DNA of 64,000 nucleotides from Clostridia bacterium (GCA_017394205.1 JAFOPS010000115.1:1-64000), one strand, 5' to 3'. Positions 24,579-33,427 are shown, numbered from the stretch's first letter. The notes: generated by a model from the letters alone, not told the origin. Made by a program: numbers and translations.

Positions 24579-24863
24579 GTGAACACACAGATCCGAAAAA
24601 TTGCCGCGGCCCTGACCGCTCTGGGCGGCGGGCTGCTTCCCTGGAGCGCCATGCTTTCCGACGGGGGCGCGCCCATCGTGCCGGTGCTGCTGCTGGCCGC
24701 GCTGGGGCTGATCTCCCTGCTGGCGGGGGTCGGTCTGCAGTATCTCTGCTCTCCCGAGGGCCGGGCCCTCCGCCGACGGCTCTTTGCCCCGGGCGCCGCG
24801 CCTGCGCCCGCTTCCGCGTCTGTCCCCGTCTGCCCCGTCACCCCCTTTTCCAAGGCAAGCTGA
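24579..24863 (+). CDS. Small membrane protein of unknown function
   Basis: 94 residues from GTG 24579 with an excellent AAAAGGAGGGG site 5 bases upstream. Two hydrophobic segments are seen (about residues 7-25 and 31-52), followed by a basic stretch (RALRRRLF) and a Pro/Ala-rich tail. No family is recognised. The strong ribosome site, the palindrome upstream and the very strong terminator downstream support a real gene. Its function cannot be inferred from neighbours, which are on the other strand. Confidence 0.6.
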   Translation: MNTQIRKIAAALTALGGGLLPWSAMLSDGGAPIVPVLLLAALGLISLLAGVGLQYLCSPEGRALRRRLFAPGAAPAPASASVPVCPVTPFSKAS

Positions 24864-24890
24864 TATTCATTTTCTTCTTTTCTTCTGTGC

Positions 24891-24927
24891 AGAAAAGGCC
24901 TTCGGTGCTTCACCGAAGGCCTTTTCT
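24891..24927. terminator. Strong bidirectional terminator between convergent genes
   Basis: A perfect 17-bp stem (24891-24907 with 24911-24927, loop CTT) has A/T-rich ends on both sides. It lies between the small membrane protein gene and the SEDS gene end at 24943. Confidence 0.92.
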
Positions 24928-24942
24928 CCTGTTCCGACAAAA

Positions 24943-26106
24943 TCAATCGTCCGCCGAGCGGATCCACGTGGGCTTGATACGCCTTACGGCGCCGCACACA
25001 AGCCCCAGCGAGGTCAGCATGATGAGCACCGATGTGCCGCCGTAGCTCACCAGGGGCAGCGTCAGCCCGATCACGGGGAAGATCCCCAGATTCATGCCCA
25101 GATTGATGCCGATCTGCCACATGAACATCCCGCCCACGCCGGCGCAGATCAGACGGCTGAAGGTATCGGTGGAACGCCAGGCGTCGTAAAAGATCCGCAG
25201 CACCAGCGCCGTCAGCAGCGCCAGCAGCACCATGCAGCCGATGAAGCCGAACTCTTCGCCGCACACGGCGAAAACCGAATCGGTGTGGCTCTCCGGCACC
25301 CAGCCGCCCTGAATGCGCGGCCCCTGCAGATAGCCAGAGCCCAAAAGCTCGCCGTTGCTGATGGCGGCCACCGTCTGCCTGGCCTGCCAGGAATAGCGGT
25401 CGAACAGCGCCTGATCGATCTCGGCGGCCCGGGCGGGGTCAAAGACCACAAGGATGCGCATTTTCTGCCCCTCGCTCAAAAACCGCCACAGCAGCGGGAA
25501 CGCCCCCGCGGCGCAGCCGCCCGCGGCGGCCAGCCACCACCAGGAAACGCCGCCCGCCACCAGCATCACCAGAAAGATCAGCGGATACATCAGCGCCACG
25601 CCCAGATCCCGGGAGATGACGAAGACCGCCGCCATGGTAACGCCCATGTGGGCCGTGAGCTGCAAAATGGTCCAGAAGTTGTTTTTCCGCTCCCGCAAAA
25701 GGCTCATGTGGCTGGCCATGGTATAAATGAAGATGACCTTTCCCACCTCGCCGGGCTGCACGTTGATGCCGCCGGGCAGGGGGATCCAGCTCTTGTTGCC
25801 GCCCACTTCCTTCCCCAGCTTATACAGCGACAGCTGGAACAGGATGTTGAGCACCGCCGCCACCGGCCACAGCCACGGGAATCGTTTGAAATCGATGAAG
25901 GAAAAGAGGATCATGGACACAAATCCGGCGGCGATGCCGATGGTCTGCACCATCATGATGCGCCGGGGCCGCACCCGCGCAACGCTCTGGCAGCCGCTGT
26001 AAATCAGCACCAGCCCGATCAGACAGATCGTCAGCGCCAGGATCATCAGCGGCACGTCGCTTTGCGAGACATAGCGCTTGATCCCGGTCCAAAGCCTTTT
26101 TGCCAC
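24943..26106 (-). CDS. SEDS family peptidoglycan polymerase (RodA/FtsW-like)
   Basis: 387 residues, about ten membrane helices. SEDS proteins are lipid II glycosyltransferases for elongation (RodA), division (FtsW) or sporulation (SpoVE). Conserved parts are NKSWIPLPGGINVQPGEVGK in the large central region and the C-terminal FPVIGLTLPLVSYGGTSVL. The GINVQPGE pattern and stand-alone position favour a RodA-like form, but the subtype is not settled. The start is GTG 26106 after GGAGGGGG. A good promoter is at 26142-26170. Confidence 0.9.
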   Translation of the reverse strand: MAKRLWTGIKRYVSQSDVPLMILALTICLIGLVLIYSGCQSVARVRPRRIMMVQTIGIAAGFVSMILFSFIDFKRFPWLWPVAAVLNILFQLSLYKLGKEVGGNKSWIPLPGGINVQPGEVGKVIFIYTMASHMSLLRERKNNFWTILQLTAHMGVTMAAVFVISRDLGVALMYPLIFLVMLVAGGVSWWWLAAAGGCAAGAFPLLWRFLSEGQKMRILVVFDPARAAEIDQALFDRYSWQARQTVAAISNGELLGSGYLQGPRIQGGWVPESHTDSVFAVCGEEFGFIGCMVLLALLTALVLRIFYDAWRSTDTFSRLICAGVGGMFMWQIGINLGMNLGIFPVIGLTLPLVSYGGTSVLIMLTSLGLVCGAVRRIKPTWIRSADD

Positions 26107-26141
26107 GGGGCCCCCTCCTCTCCTGGATGATCACAAAAATT

Positions 26142-26170
26142 ATTCTATCATTCTGCCGCGGCTTATGCAA
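26142..26170 (-). promoter_or_regulatory. Sigma-A promoter of the SEDS gene
   Basis: Minus strand: TTGCAT (26165-26170), 17-base spacer, TAGAAT (26142-26147), about 36 bases before the GTG start. Confidence 0.7.
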
Positions 26171-26218
26171 GAAAAAGAGAAAAAACTAAAAAAAGTTCAG
26201 AAATGTAGATAAAATCCC

Positions 26219-26247
26219 TTTCAAAAAGGCCGGTAAAGTGCTATACT
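26219..26247 (+). promoter_or_regulatory. Sigma-A promoter of tsaE-tsaB-rpiB
   Basis: TTTCAA (26219-26224), 17-base spacer, TATACT (26242-26247), about 30 bases before the TTG start of tsaE. Confidence 0.65.
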
Positions 26248-26277
26248 GACATAGAATAAGATGGGGAGGTAGGAGTC

Positions 26278-26703
26278 TTGCGGCAAACCACGTATCAGAC
26301 CCACAGCGTACAGGAGACCGAGGCGCTGGGCGAATCGCTGGCCTGCGTGCTGGCACAGGCCCCGGCTGTGGCCCTTTACGGCGGCCTCGGCATGGGCAAG
26401 ACCGCCTTTGTCCGCGGGCTGGCGCGGGGGCTGGGCAGCCATGCGCAGGTCTCGTCGCCCACCTTTGCCATCGTCAATGAATATGAAGGACCCCGCCGCA
26501 TCTGTCATTTCGACATGTACCGGCTCCCCGATGCCGAAGCTCTTTTCGACATCGGCTGGGAGGATTATCTGGCTTCGGGCGCGCTGTGCGTGGCCGAGTG
26601 GAGCGAGAACGTCGAAGGCGCCTTTCCCCAGGGGACAGCCGAGGTGATCATCCGTCGGCTGGACGACGCCGACGGGCGGGAGATCACGGTGAAGCTATGC
26701 TGA
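26278..26703 (+). CDS. tsaE: tRNA threonylcarbamoyladenosine biosynthesis ATPase TsaE
   Basis: 141 residues from TTG 26278, preceded by GGGAGG and AGGAG. TsaE is the ATPase partner of TsaB-TsaD in making t6A37 on ANN-decoding tRNAs. The P-loop GGLGMGKTAFVRGLARGLG and the motif VSSPTFAIVNEYEG are diagnostic, followed by HFDMYRL. The gene overlaps tsaB by 7 bases, so the two are translationally coupled. Confidence 0.96.
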   Translation: MRQTTYQTHSVQETEALGESLACVLAQAPAVALYGGLGMGKTAFVRGLARGLGSHAQVSSPTFAIVNEYEGPRRICHFDMYRLPDAEALFDIGWEDYLASGALCVAEWSENVEGAFPQGTAEVIIRRLDDADGREITVKLC

Positions 26704-27317
26704 TACTTGCCTTGGATACCTCGGGGGCCGTTGCCTCCTGCGCTCTTTTGCAAAACGGCGAAATGCTGGACGCCTGTGCCCACGATTCCATGCTGGACCA
26801 CAGCCGCCTGCTCCTGCCCCTCTGCCAATCTCTTTTGGAGAAAAACGGGCTGACGCTGAAGGACGTGGACGTCTTTGCCGCCGTCGTCGGGCCCGGCTCC
26901 TTTACCGGGATCCGCATCGGTACGGCGGCCGTCAAGGGCTTTGCCTGGGCGCAAAGCAAGCCCTGCGCGGGGATCTCTTCCCTTTCGGCCATGGCCTGGG
27001 ACTGTGAGCAGGAGGGCACGCTCTGCTGCTCGATCCGCGCCCGCGCAGACGAGAGCTATTACGCCGTCTTCCGCCGGGAGAAGGGCTCCGTCATCCGGCT
27101 GACCGAGGATGCTGTCGGCTCCGATGAGGAGATGGGGTCCATCGCCCGGGAGCACGGCTGCACCCTCTTCCCGCGGGACTGCCAGCGGGCCTCCGGCGCG
27201 GCAAGGGCCGCCTGGGCGCTGGCCCAAAGCGGCAAACTGCAAACCTGTCACGAGATCGTTCCCTCTTACCTGCGGGCAACGCAGGCGGAACGCATGAGAA
27301 AGGAGCAAATGAAATGA
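26697..27317 (+). CDS. tsaB: tRNA threonylcarbamoyladenosine biosynthesis protein TsaB
   Basis: 206 residues. TsaB is an inactive ASKHA-fold paralogue of TsaD that scaffolds the t6A-forming complex. The N-terminus MLILALDTSG and the conserved VGPGSFTGIRIGTAAVKGFA (about residues 64-83) identify it. It starts at ATG 26697 inside the tsaE end and overlaps rpiB by 4 bases. The usual partners rimI and tsaD do not follow; rpiB takes their place. Confidence 0.95.
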   Translation: MLILALDTSGAVASCALLQNGEMLDACAHDSMLDHSRLLLPLCQSLLEKNGLTLKDVDVFAAVVGPGSFTGIRIGTAAVKGFAWAQSKPCAGISSLSAMAWDCEQEGTLCCSIRARADESYYAVFRREKGSVIRLTEDAVGSDEEMGSIAREHGCTLFPRDCQRASGAARAAWALAQSGKLQTCHEIVPSYLRATQAERMRKEQMK

Positions 27318-27751
27318 AGATCGCCATCGGCGCCGATCACGGCGGATATTCCCTCAAGGAGGTTTTGAAGAAGCACCTGCTGGAGCGGGGCTTTGACGTG
27401 GAGGATTTCGGCACCTTCGACACCCAGTCCTGCCATTATCCCGTCTATGCGGAAAAGGTTGCCCGCGCCGTGGCCGCGAAAGAGGCCGAGCTTGGCGTTT
27501 TGGTCTGCGGCACCGGCATCGGCATGAGCATCGCCGCCAACAAGGTGAAGGGCATCCGCGCCGCCGCCGTGTCCGACTGCTTTACCGCGCAGGCCACGCG
27601 GGAGCACAACGATTCCAATATCCTCTGCCTGGGCGAGCGCACCGTGGGCCCCGGGCTTGCCATGCGCATCGTGGACACCTGGCTGGACGCCTCTTTCCTG
27701 GGCGGCCGCCACCAGACCCGGGTGGACATGATCTCCGCTCTGGAGAAATGA
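27314..27751 (+). CDS. rpiB: Ribose-5-phosphate isomerase B
   Basis: 145 residues. It interconverts ribose-5-phosphate and ribulose-5-phosphate in the pentose phosphate pathway. IGADHGGYSLK at the N-terminus, the catalytic Cys region LVCGTGIGMSIAANKV near residue 65, and REHNDSNILCLGERT near 98 match RpiB/LacAB. ATG 27314 overlaps the tsaB stop as ATGA and has AAAGGAG upstream. It ends the tsaE-tsaB-rpiB operon at a terminator. Confidence 0.96.
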   Translation: MKIAIGADHGGYSLKEVLKKHLLERGFDVEDFGTFDTQSCHYPVYAEKVARAVAAKEAELGVLVCGTGIGMSIAANKVKGIRAAAVSDCFTAQATREHNDSNILCLGERTVGPGLAMRIVDTWLDASFLGGRHQTRVDMISALEK

Positions 27752-27756
27752 GTTTT

Positions 27757-27778
27757 CGCCCCTTTCGGGGCGATTTTT
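27757..27778 (+). terminator. Intrinsic terminator after rpiB
   Basis: A 6-bp GC stem (27757-27762 with 27767-27772, loop TTTC) followed by ATTTTT. Confidence 0.85.
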
Positions 27779-27838
27779 ACGGGATCGGCCCGCCAGTTCC
27801 GGTATTCTGATATTTTGAGATAAAAGGAGAAAAGCACT

Positions 27839-28477
27839 ATGGACATCATGGATCACGTTCACGTTATGGATCACCCCCTGGTGGCGCACAAGCTGACCAT
27901 CCTCCGGGACAAGAACACCAGCGTCAAGGATTTCCGCGAGCTGGTGTCTGAGATCGGCATGCTCATCACCTACGAGGCCACCCGCGATCTCCCCCTCACC
28001 ACCAAAGAGGTGGAAACTCCCATCTGCAAGGCCGAGGAGCCCACGCTGGCCGGCAAAAAGGTGGCCGTAGTGCCCATCCTGCGGGCCGGGCTGGGTCTGG
28101 TGGACGGCGTGCTGCGGATGATCCCCTCTGCCCGCGTGGGCCATATCGGCATGTACCGGGACGAGGAGACGCTGGAGCCCCACGTTTATTTCTGCAAAAT
28201 GCCCAAGGACGTAGCCGAGCGCGAGATCATGATCGTCGATCCCATGCTGGCCACCGGCGGCTCGGCCGACGCCGCCATCACCGAGATGAAGTCCCGCGGC
28301 TGCACCCACATCAAGCTGCTGGTGCTGGTGGCTGTGCCCGAGGGCATCAACCGGGTACACAGCAAGCACCCCGACGTGGAGATCTATGCCGGTGCGGTAG
28401 ACAGCCATCTCAACGAGCACGGCTATATCGTCCCCGGTCTGGGTGACGCCGGCGACCGCATCTTCGGCACGAAATAA
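27839..28477 (+). CDS. upp: Uracil phosphoribosyltransferase
   Basis: 212 residues. It converts uracil and PRPP to UMP in pyrimidine salvage. The PRPP-binding loop [16 protein letters not shown] near residue 130, the [13 protein letters not shown] segment near 78 and the C-terminal [14 protein letters not shown] are all typical. ATG 27839 has AAAAGGAG upstream. The gene stands between two intrinsic terminators, so it appears monocistronic. Confidence 0.97.
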   Translation: MDIMDHVHVMDHPLVAHKLTILRDKNTSVKDFRELVSEIGMLITYEATRDLPLTTKEVETPICKAEEPTLAGKKVAVVPILRAGLGLVDGVLRMIPSARVGHIGMYRDEETLEPHVYFCKMPKDVAEREIMIVDPMLATGGSADAAITEMKSRGCTHIKLLVLVAVPEGINRVHSKHPDVEIYAGAVDSHLNEHGYIVPGLGDAGDRIFGTK

Positions 28478-28491
28478 CAAGCTTTTCTCAT

Positions 28492-28517
28492 GCCCGCCGC
28501 AAACGGCGGGCTTTTTT
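28492..28517 (+). terminator. Intrinsic terminator after upp
   Basis: An 8-bp stem (28492-28499 with 28504-28511, loop CAAA) followed by TTTTTT, just before the iadA ribosome site. Confidence 0.9.
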
Positions 28518-28533
28518 GAAATGAGGTGCTTTT

Positions 28534-29670
28534 TTGATTAAACTGCTGAATCATATCCTTGTGTTTCGGGAGGGAGCGTGGCGCCCCACCGAGATCCTGA
28601 TCGCCGACCGGCGCATCGCCCGGGTCGCCGACCGGATCCCCTGCTCGCTGGAGGGTCTGGAGATCATTGACGGACAGGGCATGAAGGCCATCCCCGGCTA
28701 TCTGGATCAGCACGTCCACATCACCGGCGGGGGCGGCGAGGGCGGCTTTTCCAATCAGGTGCCGCCGCTGCGCTTCAGCGCTCCCGTCAAGGCGGGCATC
28801 ACCACACTGGTGGGCCTGCTGGGCACCGACGGCACCACCCGCAGCGTAGAAAGCCTGGTGGCCAAAACCAAGGCCCTGCGGGAAAACGGGCTGACAGCCT
28901 TCTGTCTGACGGGCGCTTACGAATATCCCTCCCCCACCGTCACCGGGAGCGTCCGGCGGGACATCGTGCTGATCGAAGAGTGCATCGGCGTCAAGATCGC
29001 CATCTGCGATCACCGCTCCGCCTCCATCACCCGGGACGAGCTGGCACGTCTGGCCTCCGACGCCCATCAGGCGGGCATCCTTTCGGGCAAGCCGGGGATC
29101 GTCCATCTGCACACCGGCTCGGGCCCAGACAGGCTGGATCTGATCTTCGACGTGCTGGCCCATTCCAACATCCCCATCTCGGTCTTTCGCCCCACCCACG
29201 TGGCGGGCAAACTGGAGGACGCGCTGCGGTTTGCGCAGATGGGCGGCTATATCGACATCACCTGCTCCGCAGAAAATCCCGACAAGCGGGCCGGGCTGAT
29301 CCTCGACGCCGTTTCCCGCGCTCCCCGGGGCCTGGTGACGATCAGCACCGACGGCAACGGCTCCATGCCTGTATGGAACGAGAAGAACGAGATGATCGGC
29401 ATCGGCGCGGGCAGCGTGGCTTCGCTGCACGAAAACATCCTTGCCATGGTGCGCCGCGGCGCGCCGCTGGAGGAGGCCATCCTCCCCGCCACCGAGAATC
29501 CGGCCCGCGCTCTGAAGCTGTATCCCCGCAAGGGAGCGCTGCTGGAGGGGTCGGATGCCGACATCCTGCTGCTGGACGGCGCGGGAAGGATCGACACCGT
29601 GTTTGCTCTGGGTCGGATGCTGCTTCGCGGCGGCGAAATGCAGGTCCACTGCAATTTCGAGGACTGCTGA
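28534..29670 (+). CDS. iadA: Beta-aspartyl (isoaspartyl) dipeptidase
   Basis: 378 residues from TTG 28534 with GAGGTG upstream. It hydrolyses L-isoaspartyl dipeptides from damaged proteins. It is an amidohydrolase-fold binuclear zinc enzyme: HxH in YLDQHVHITGGGGEGG, a lysine that could be the carboxylated ligand in CIGVKIAICDHRS, His in GIVHLHTGSG and FRPTHVAG, and the catalytic Asp in VTISTDGNGS. It is followed after 12 bases by an M20 amidohydrolase, forming a two-gene peptide-salvage operon. Confidence 0.92.
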   Translation: MIKLLNHILVFREGAWRPTEILIADRRIARVADRIPCSLEGLEIIDGQGMKAIPGYLDQHVHITGGGGEGGFSNQVPPLRFSAPVKAGITTLVGLLGTDGTTRSVESLVAKTKALRENGLTAFCLTGAYEYPSPTVTGSVRRDIVLIEECIGVKIAICDHRSASITRDELARLASDAHQAGILSGKPGIVHLHTGSGPDRLDLIFDVLAHSNIPISVFRPTHVAGKLEDALRFAQMGGYIDITCSAENPDKRAGLILDAVSRAPRGLVTISTDGNGSMPVWNEKNEMIGIGAGSVASLHENILAMVRRGAPLEEAILPATENPARALKLYPRKGALLEGSDADILLLDGAGRIDTVFALGRMLLRGGEMQVHCNFEDC

Positions 29671-29682
29671 AGGAGGCGCGCT

Positions 29683-30879
29683 ATGGAATCGATCCGGACG
29701 AGTTGTTCTTCCATGCAGGGCGAGATCATCGCCTTGCGGCGGGGGCTGCATCAGATCCCCGAGCTTGGCACGCATCTTCCCGAGACCCGGGCGCTGATCT
29801 GCGAAACGCTGGACCGCTGGGGCGTTCCCTATCAAAAATCGGCGCTGGATTCCTCGGTTTCGGGCAGTATTTCCGGCGGCGCGCCGGGCAAAACCGTCCT
29901 TCTGCGGGCCGACGTAGACGGTCTGCCCATTCGGGAGGAGACCGGCCTTCCCTTTGCGTCCCGTCATCCCGGGATCATGCACGCCTGCGGTCACGACGCC
30001 CACGGCGCCATGCTTCTCGGGGCGGTAAAGGCGCTGTTTGACCGGCGGGAAACGCTTTGCGGCACCGTCCGGTTTCTCTTTCAGGCCTCCGAGGAAGACG
30101 GACGCGGCGCGAAAAATGCCATCGCCGAGGGCATTTTGGATGGCGTGGACGCCGTGTTCGGCATGCACGTGGGCTCGATCCTGGGTCCGGAGATCCCCTC
30201 GGGCACCGTTACCGCCGCGCCCGGCTGCTGCATGGCGGCGGCCGATCGCTTCATCCTGAAGGTCCGGGGCGCGGGCTGTCACGGCTCTACCCCGGAAAAG
30301 GGTGTGGACCCTGTTTCCATCTCGGCGCATATCATCCTGGCCCTGCAGGAGATCATCGCCCGGGAGATTTCATCCACCAAGGCCGCCGTGGTCACCGTGG
30401 GGCGCATCAGCGGCGGCGCCGCCTACAACATCATCCCCGACGAGGTGGAGCTGGAGGGCACCCTCCGCTGCCTGGAGCGGGGCGTGCGGGATTACGTCCT
30501 GGGCCGCATCGCCGAGATCGCCCGCAGCGAGGCCGCGCTGTTCCGCGGAAGCTGCGAGGTGGAGATCATCCCCTTTGCCCCGCCCGTCATCAGCGACCCC
30601 GCCATGGCGGCGCTGGTGGTCCGTGCCGCGAGAGAGGTGGTGGGAGAGACCCGGGTGCGCGACACGCTGCCCGCCTCCAACATGGGAGCGGAGGATTTCG
30701 CCTTTTATCTGGAGCGGGTCCCCGGATGCTATTTCTTCCTCAGCGCCGCCGATCCGGAAAAGGGCACCTGCATCCCCCATCACAACGCCCGCTTCGACGT
30801 GGATGAAAGCGTCCTCTGGGAAGGCTCCGCCGTCCTTGCGGCCGCCGCCTGCCGGTTTTTGAACGGGGAAGAAGCGTGA
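29683..30879 (+). CDS. M20 family amidohydrolase (N-acyl amino acid / hippurate hydrolase-like)
   Basis: 398 residues. The M20D family removes acyl groups from amino acids. Metal-binding signatures: LLRADVDGLPI, HACGHDAHG near residue 105, QASEEDGRGAKN near 140, MHVGSILGPEIPSG near 163 and NMGAEDFAFYL near 335. A lid/dimerisation domain occupies about 185-300. ATG 29683 follows GAAGGAGG. Together with IadA it suggests use of modified peptides and acyl-amino acids. The exact substrate cannot be read. Confidence 0.92.
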   Translation: MESIRTSCSSMQGEIIALRRGLHQIPELGTHLPETRALICETLDRWGVPYQKSALDSSVSGSISGGAPGKTVLLRADVDGLPIREETGLPFASRHPGIMHACGHDAHGAMLLGAVKALFDRRETLCGTVRFLFQASEEDGRGAKNAIAEGILDGVDAVFGMHVGSILGPEIPSGTVTAAPGCCMAAADRFILKVRGAGCHGSTPEKGVDPVSISAHIILALQEIIAREISSTKAAVVTVGRISGGAAYNIIPDEVELEGTLRCLERGVRDYVLGRIAEIARSEAALFRGSCEVEIIPFAPPVISDPAMAALVVRAAREVVGETRVRDTLPASNMGAEDFAFYLERVPGCYFFLSAADPEKGTCIPHHNARFDVDESVLWEGSAVLAAAACRFLNGEEA

Positions 30880-30916
30880 CCTCCGTTCACCCCGCAATCA
30901 TACTGCATTTTATAAG

Positions 30917-30957
30917 AGCATCAAAAAACAGCCCTCCCGGGCTGTTTTTTTGATGCT
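30917..30957. terminator. Bidirectional terminator between M20 and DUF5662 genes
   Basis: CAGCCC TCCC GGGCTG (30929-30944) is extended by A6/T6 tracts and then GCATC/GATGC around a one-base bulge, giving a stem of about 17 bp that works in both directions. Confidence 0.9.
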
Positions 30958-30959
30958 TT

Positions 30960-31496
30960 TCAATAATCCCTGTGCTCCCGCCGGTATTGCCGGATCCAGG
31001 CAAAGGTCCTGTCCTCCCCTTCGTCGGCCAGCATGGTCAGCAGCTTTTTGAGGAATTCTCCGGTCTCGGCGTGCATCACGTGTTTTCCGATGCCCCGGTT
31101 GAAGTATTCCAGCGGCTTTGCGTCGGTGTAGTTTTCTCCTTGATAGGTCTTGCAGGCGGCGATGCGGTCGCAGAACATCTCGATCACGTATTTCAGCGGC
31201 ATTTTCACCGGCTCCACTTGATGGGTCTTCATATTGTAGTCGGTCCAGTACTCGTGATGATGCTTGTTGCGCCCCTTGTGGTGGAGCCAGGAGCGGGAAT
31301 AGCCCCGCACCTCGCGCTCGTGATCGTTGGGGCTTCGGGTTCCCTGATAATGAACGGCGGAGGTCCAGAACTCCACCGGGCTGTATTTGGAAAGGTCATG
31401 GCTCAGTCCCTGCCAGCCGATCCCGGCCTTGAAGCAGTGGCGGATGACCAGATGGCGGTGATGCGTGACCGTGCGGAAATGCTTCCAGGGGTGCAT
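30960..31496 (-). CDS. DUF5662 family protein
   Basis: 178 residues. The conserved N-terminal block HPWKHFRTVTHHRHLVIRHC, the central LSHDLSKYSPVEFW and the His-rich WLHHKGRNKHHHEYW (about residues 80-95) match DUF5662, a family found in Firmicutes and phages. The many conserved His and Asp residues suggest a metal-binding HD-like fold (inference); no biochemical function is known to me. ATG 31496 follows AAGGGAGGGG. Confidence 0.85.
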   Translation of the reverse strand: MHPWKHFRTVTHHRHLVIRHCFKAGIGWQGLSHDLSKYSPVEFWTSAVHYQGTRSPNDHEREVRGYSRSWLHHKGRNKHHHEYWTDYNMKTHQVEPVKMPLKYVIEMFCDRIAACKTYQGENYTDAKPLEYFNRGIGKHVMHAETGEFLKKLLTMLADEGEDRTFAWIRQYRREHRDY

Positions 31497-31537
31497 GGCG
31501 TCCCCTCCCTTCCCGCTTATTCTACTCCACCGGCGGC

Positions 31538-31565
31538 AAAAAAACAAGGCCGCATTGCGGCCTTG
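31538..31565 (-). terminator. Intrinsic terminator of the two-component operon
   Basis: A 9-bp stem (31545-31553 with 31557-31565, loop ATT) on the minus strand is followed by a run of seven T residues. Confidence 0.9.
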
Positions 31566-31571
31566 TGGGCG

Positions 31572-32030
31572 TTATTCCAGGTTCAGCAATTTTCGGATCT
31601 GCCGGACATAGGTCGCGTCATCGGATCCGCGATAGCTGCTGTACATCGGCCCCCGGACGGGAATGACGGTGATCTTCACACCGGAAAGATCGTAGGTGGA
31701 CAAAATGAGCCGGGCGTCCTCCGGAGTCACGCCGCGCAAGCCGTGGTACAAAAGCTCGTCCCGATCCGGTCCGGGTGCGTCGCCGGAGAAAAAAGCGATG
31801 ACATGCTTATCCCGGTATCTTTCGTTGGCATAAATCTTCAGCCCGGCTTCGGTATCCAGCCCGAAAAAGTCGGGAACGCGCTCCCGAAAGATCTCCAACC
31901 GCTGCTTTTCCTCAGGCGTATACCGGGTCTTTTCGGGCAAAAGCCGGGGCGCGAGCAGGAGAACGGCCGCAACCAGAGCCACACCGGCAAAAAGCAGCGC
32001 GGCCGCTTTCTTTTTGTTCCATTTTTTCAC
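31572..32030 (-). CDS. Uncharacterised membrane-anchored protein downstream of a two-component system
   Basis: 152 residues from GTG 32030, which has GGGGAG 6 bases upstream; a longer GTG start at 32063 overlaps the kinase stop but lacks a clear site. A basic N-terminus (KKWNKKK) precedes one membrane helix (about 8-28), then an outward-facing domain of about 115 residues with no recognised family. It is the third gene of an operon with a response regulator and histidine kinase, so it may be a co-sensor or target (inference). Confidence 0.65.
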   Translation of the reverse strand: MKKWNKKKAAALLFAGVALVAAVLLLAPRLLPEKTRYTPEEKQRLEIFRERVPDFFGLDTEAGLKIYANERYRDKHVIAFFSGDAPGPDRDELLYHGLRGVTPEDARLILSTYDLSGVKITVIPVRGPMYSSYRGSDDATYVRQIRKLLNLE

Positions 32031-32059
32031 GGAGCTCTCCCCTTTTTTCGATTTTTCGA

Positions 32060-33427
32060 TCACACTTCCTTCTTTTCTTTTCGTTCTGCGGGCAGCGCCG
32101 CCTCCGCCAAAAAGCGGCGGGCGTCCTGCCGGGTCTCAAAGCTGCCGCCCATCCGCTCCAGCAGCTTGCGGCAGGTTTGCAGGCCGATGCGGGTGCTTTC
32201 GGCAACGGTAGGACGGGCGGGGATCCCGTTGGACACGATGATCTTCAGCATATCGCCCTCGAGCCGGGCCATCACCACCACAGACCTGCCAAGATCGCCG
32301 TGCTTGAGCACGTTGGAGAACAGGTTGTCCACCACCCGCTGTAAGTATTGCAGATTGACGCGAACCGTGCATTCCTCGTCCAGCGGGAAGCTCTGCACCT
32401 CCCAGCCCATGCTCTGCAGCCGGATAATATGCTCGCCCAAAAGCTGCTCCAGCAGAATGACGGCATCGTATTCCTCCAGAGCGATCTCCCGCTCCGGCTG
32501 GCCGAACACCAGAAAATAGCGGAACAGCTCGTCGGTGAGCGATTTGAGCTGCCGGGCCCGCTCGCTGCTGGCCGACAGATATTTCTTCATCTGCTCCTCG
32601 GTCTGATACTGTCCGCCCTCCAGCAGATCCAGATAGCCCATCAGCGCCGTCAGCGGCGTGCGGATATCGTGGGAAATAGCGGTGATCAGCCCCGCGTTGG
32701 CCGTCAGCGCCTCCTGCTCGCCCTGCATCCGCTGGATGATGGAGCGGCGCATCCGCTCCACCGAGCGAGCCAGATCGCCCAGCTCGTCCTCCCGGTCGGT
32801 CTGGATGGCGGCGAGGCTCTCGCTGTTCTCCACGCGCTGCACCTCGCGGGAAAGACGGATGATAGAATTGGTCAGCGACCGGTTATAAGTGAGATTGACC
32901 GCCAGCAGCGTCAGACTGGCAAGGGTCAGAGCGATCATGGTGATGCCGCTGTAATAGGGCGTTTCGGAATACTCCGTCAGACTTACCCGAAACACGCCGT
33001 CGGCAAAGGCAACCGCATAGCGGCCCTCTTCATCGGGCGTCAGCACATCGGGCGTCAGACTGTTCCCCACCGGCGCCACATTGTTGTAGACCGCGTGGGT
33101 CAGATCGACGACCTCGCCGTCGGTCTCCAGAACGGTCTGCTCGCCCTTGTAAATCACCAGATAAACGTATCGCTTCGCCCGGGCCCAGGCAGACAGCTCC
33201 TCTGCGTCGGTAGAGCGAAGCTCCTTTTCCTGAACATAGTCGCTGAGGTCACGGATATACTGCTGCTCGCGCCGGAGCGAGGATTCCTCCGACAGATAGA
33301 CGTGCTCCAGCAAATACCGTCCGCACACCACGGCGCAGAAAAACACCGCCAGCGCCAGACACAGCGAGCCAAGCTGCACGGTGAGCAGCTTGGCGTTCAT
33401 GGATACGCGCCGGTTTTCAGCCTTCAT
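32060..33427 (-). CDS. Sensor histidine kinase
   Basis: 455 residues. Two membrane helices (about 12-40 and 170-195) flank an extracellular sensor of about 130 residues; then a HAMP-like linker (about 195-250), the phospho-acceptor motif ITAISHDIRTPLTALMGYLD near residue 270, and the ATPase domain with N-box LFSNVLKHGD near 370. The G1 box is degenerate (SNGIPARP instead of DxGxG), as in some BceS/VanS-like kinases. ATG 33427 overlaps the regulator stop by 11 bases. The signal is unknown. Confidence 0.92.
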   Translation of the reverse strand: MKAENRRVSMNAKLLTVQLGSLCLALAVFFCAVVCGRYLLEHVYLSEESSLRREQQYIRDLSDYVQEKELRSTDAEELSAWARAKRYVYLVIYKGEQTVLETDGEVVDLTHAVYNNVAPVGNSLTPDVLTPDEEGRYAVAFADGVFRVSLTEYSETPYYSGITMIALTLASLTLLAVNLTYNRSLTNSIIRLSREVQRVENSESLAAIQTDREDELGDLARSVERMRRSIIQRMQGEQEALTANAGLITAISHDIRTPLTALMGYLDLLEGGQYQTEEQMKKYLSASSERARQLKSLTDELFRYFLVFGQPEREIALEEYDAVILLEQLLGEHIIRLQSMGWEVQSFPLDEECTVRVNLQYLQRVVDNLFSNVLKHGDLGRSVVVMARLEGDMLKIIVSNGIPARPTVAESTRIGLQTCRKLLERMGGSFETRQDARRFLAEAALPAERKEKKEV

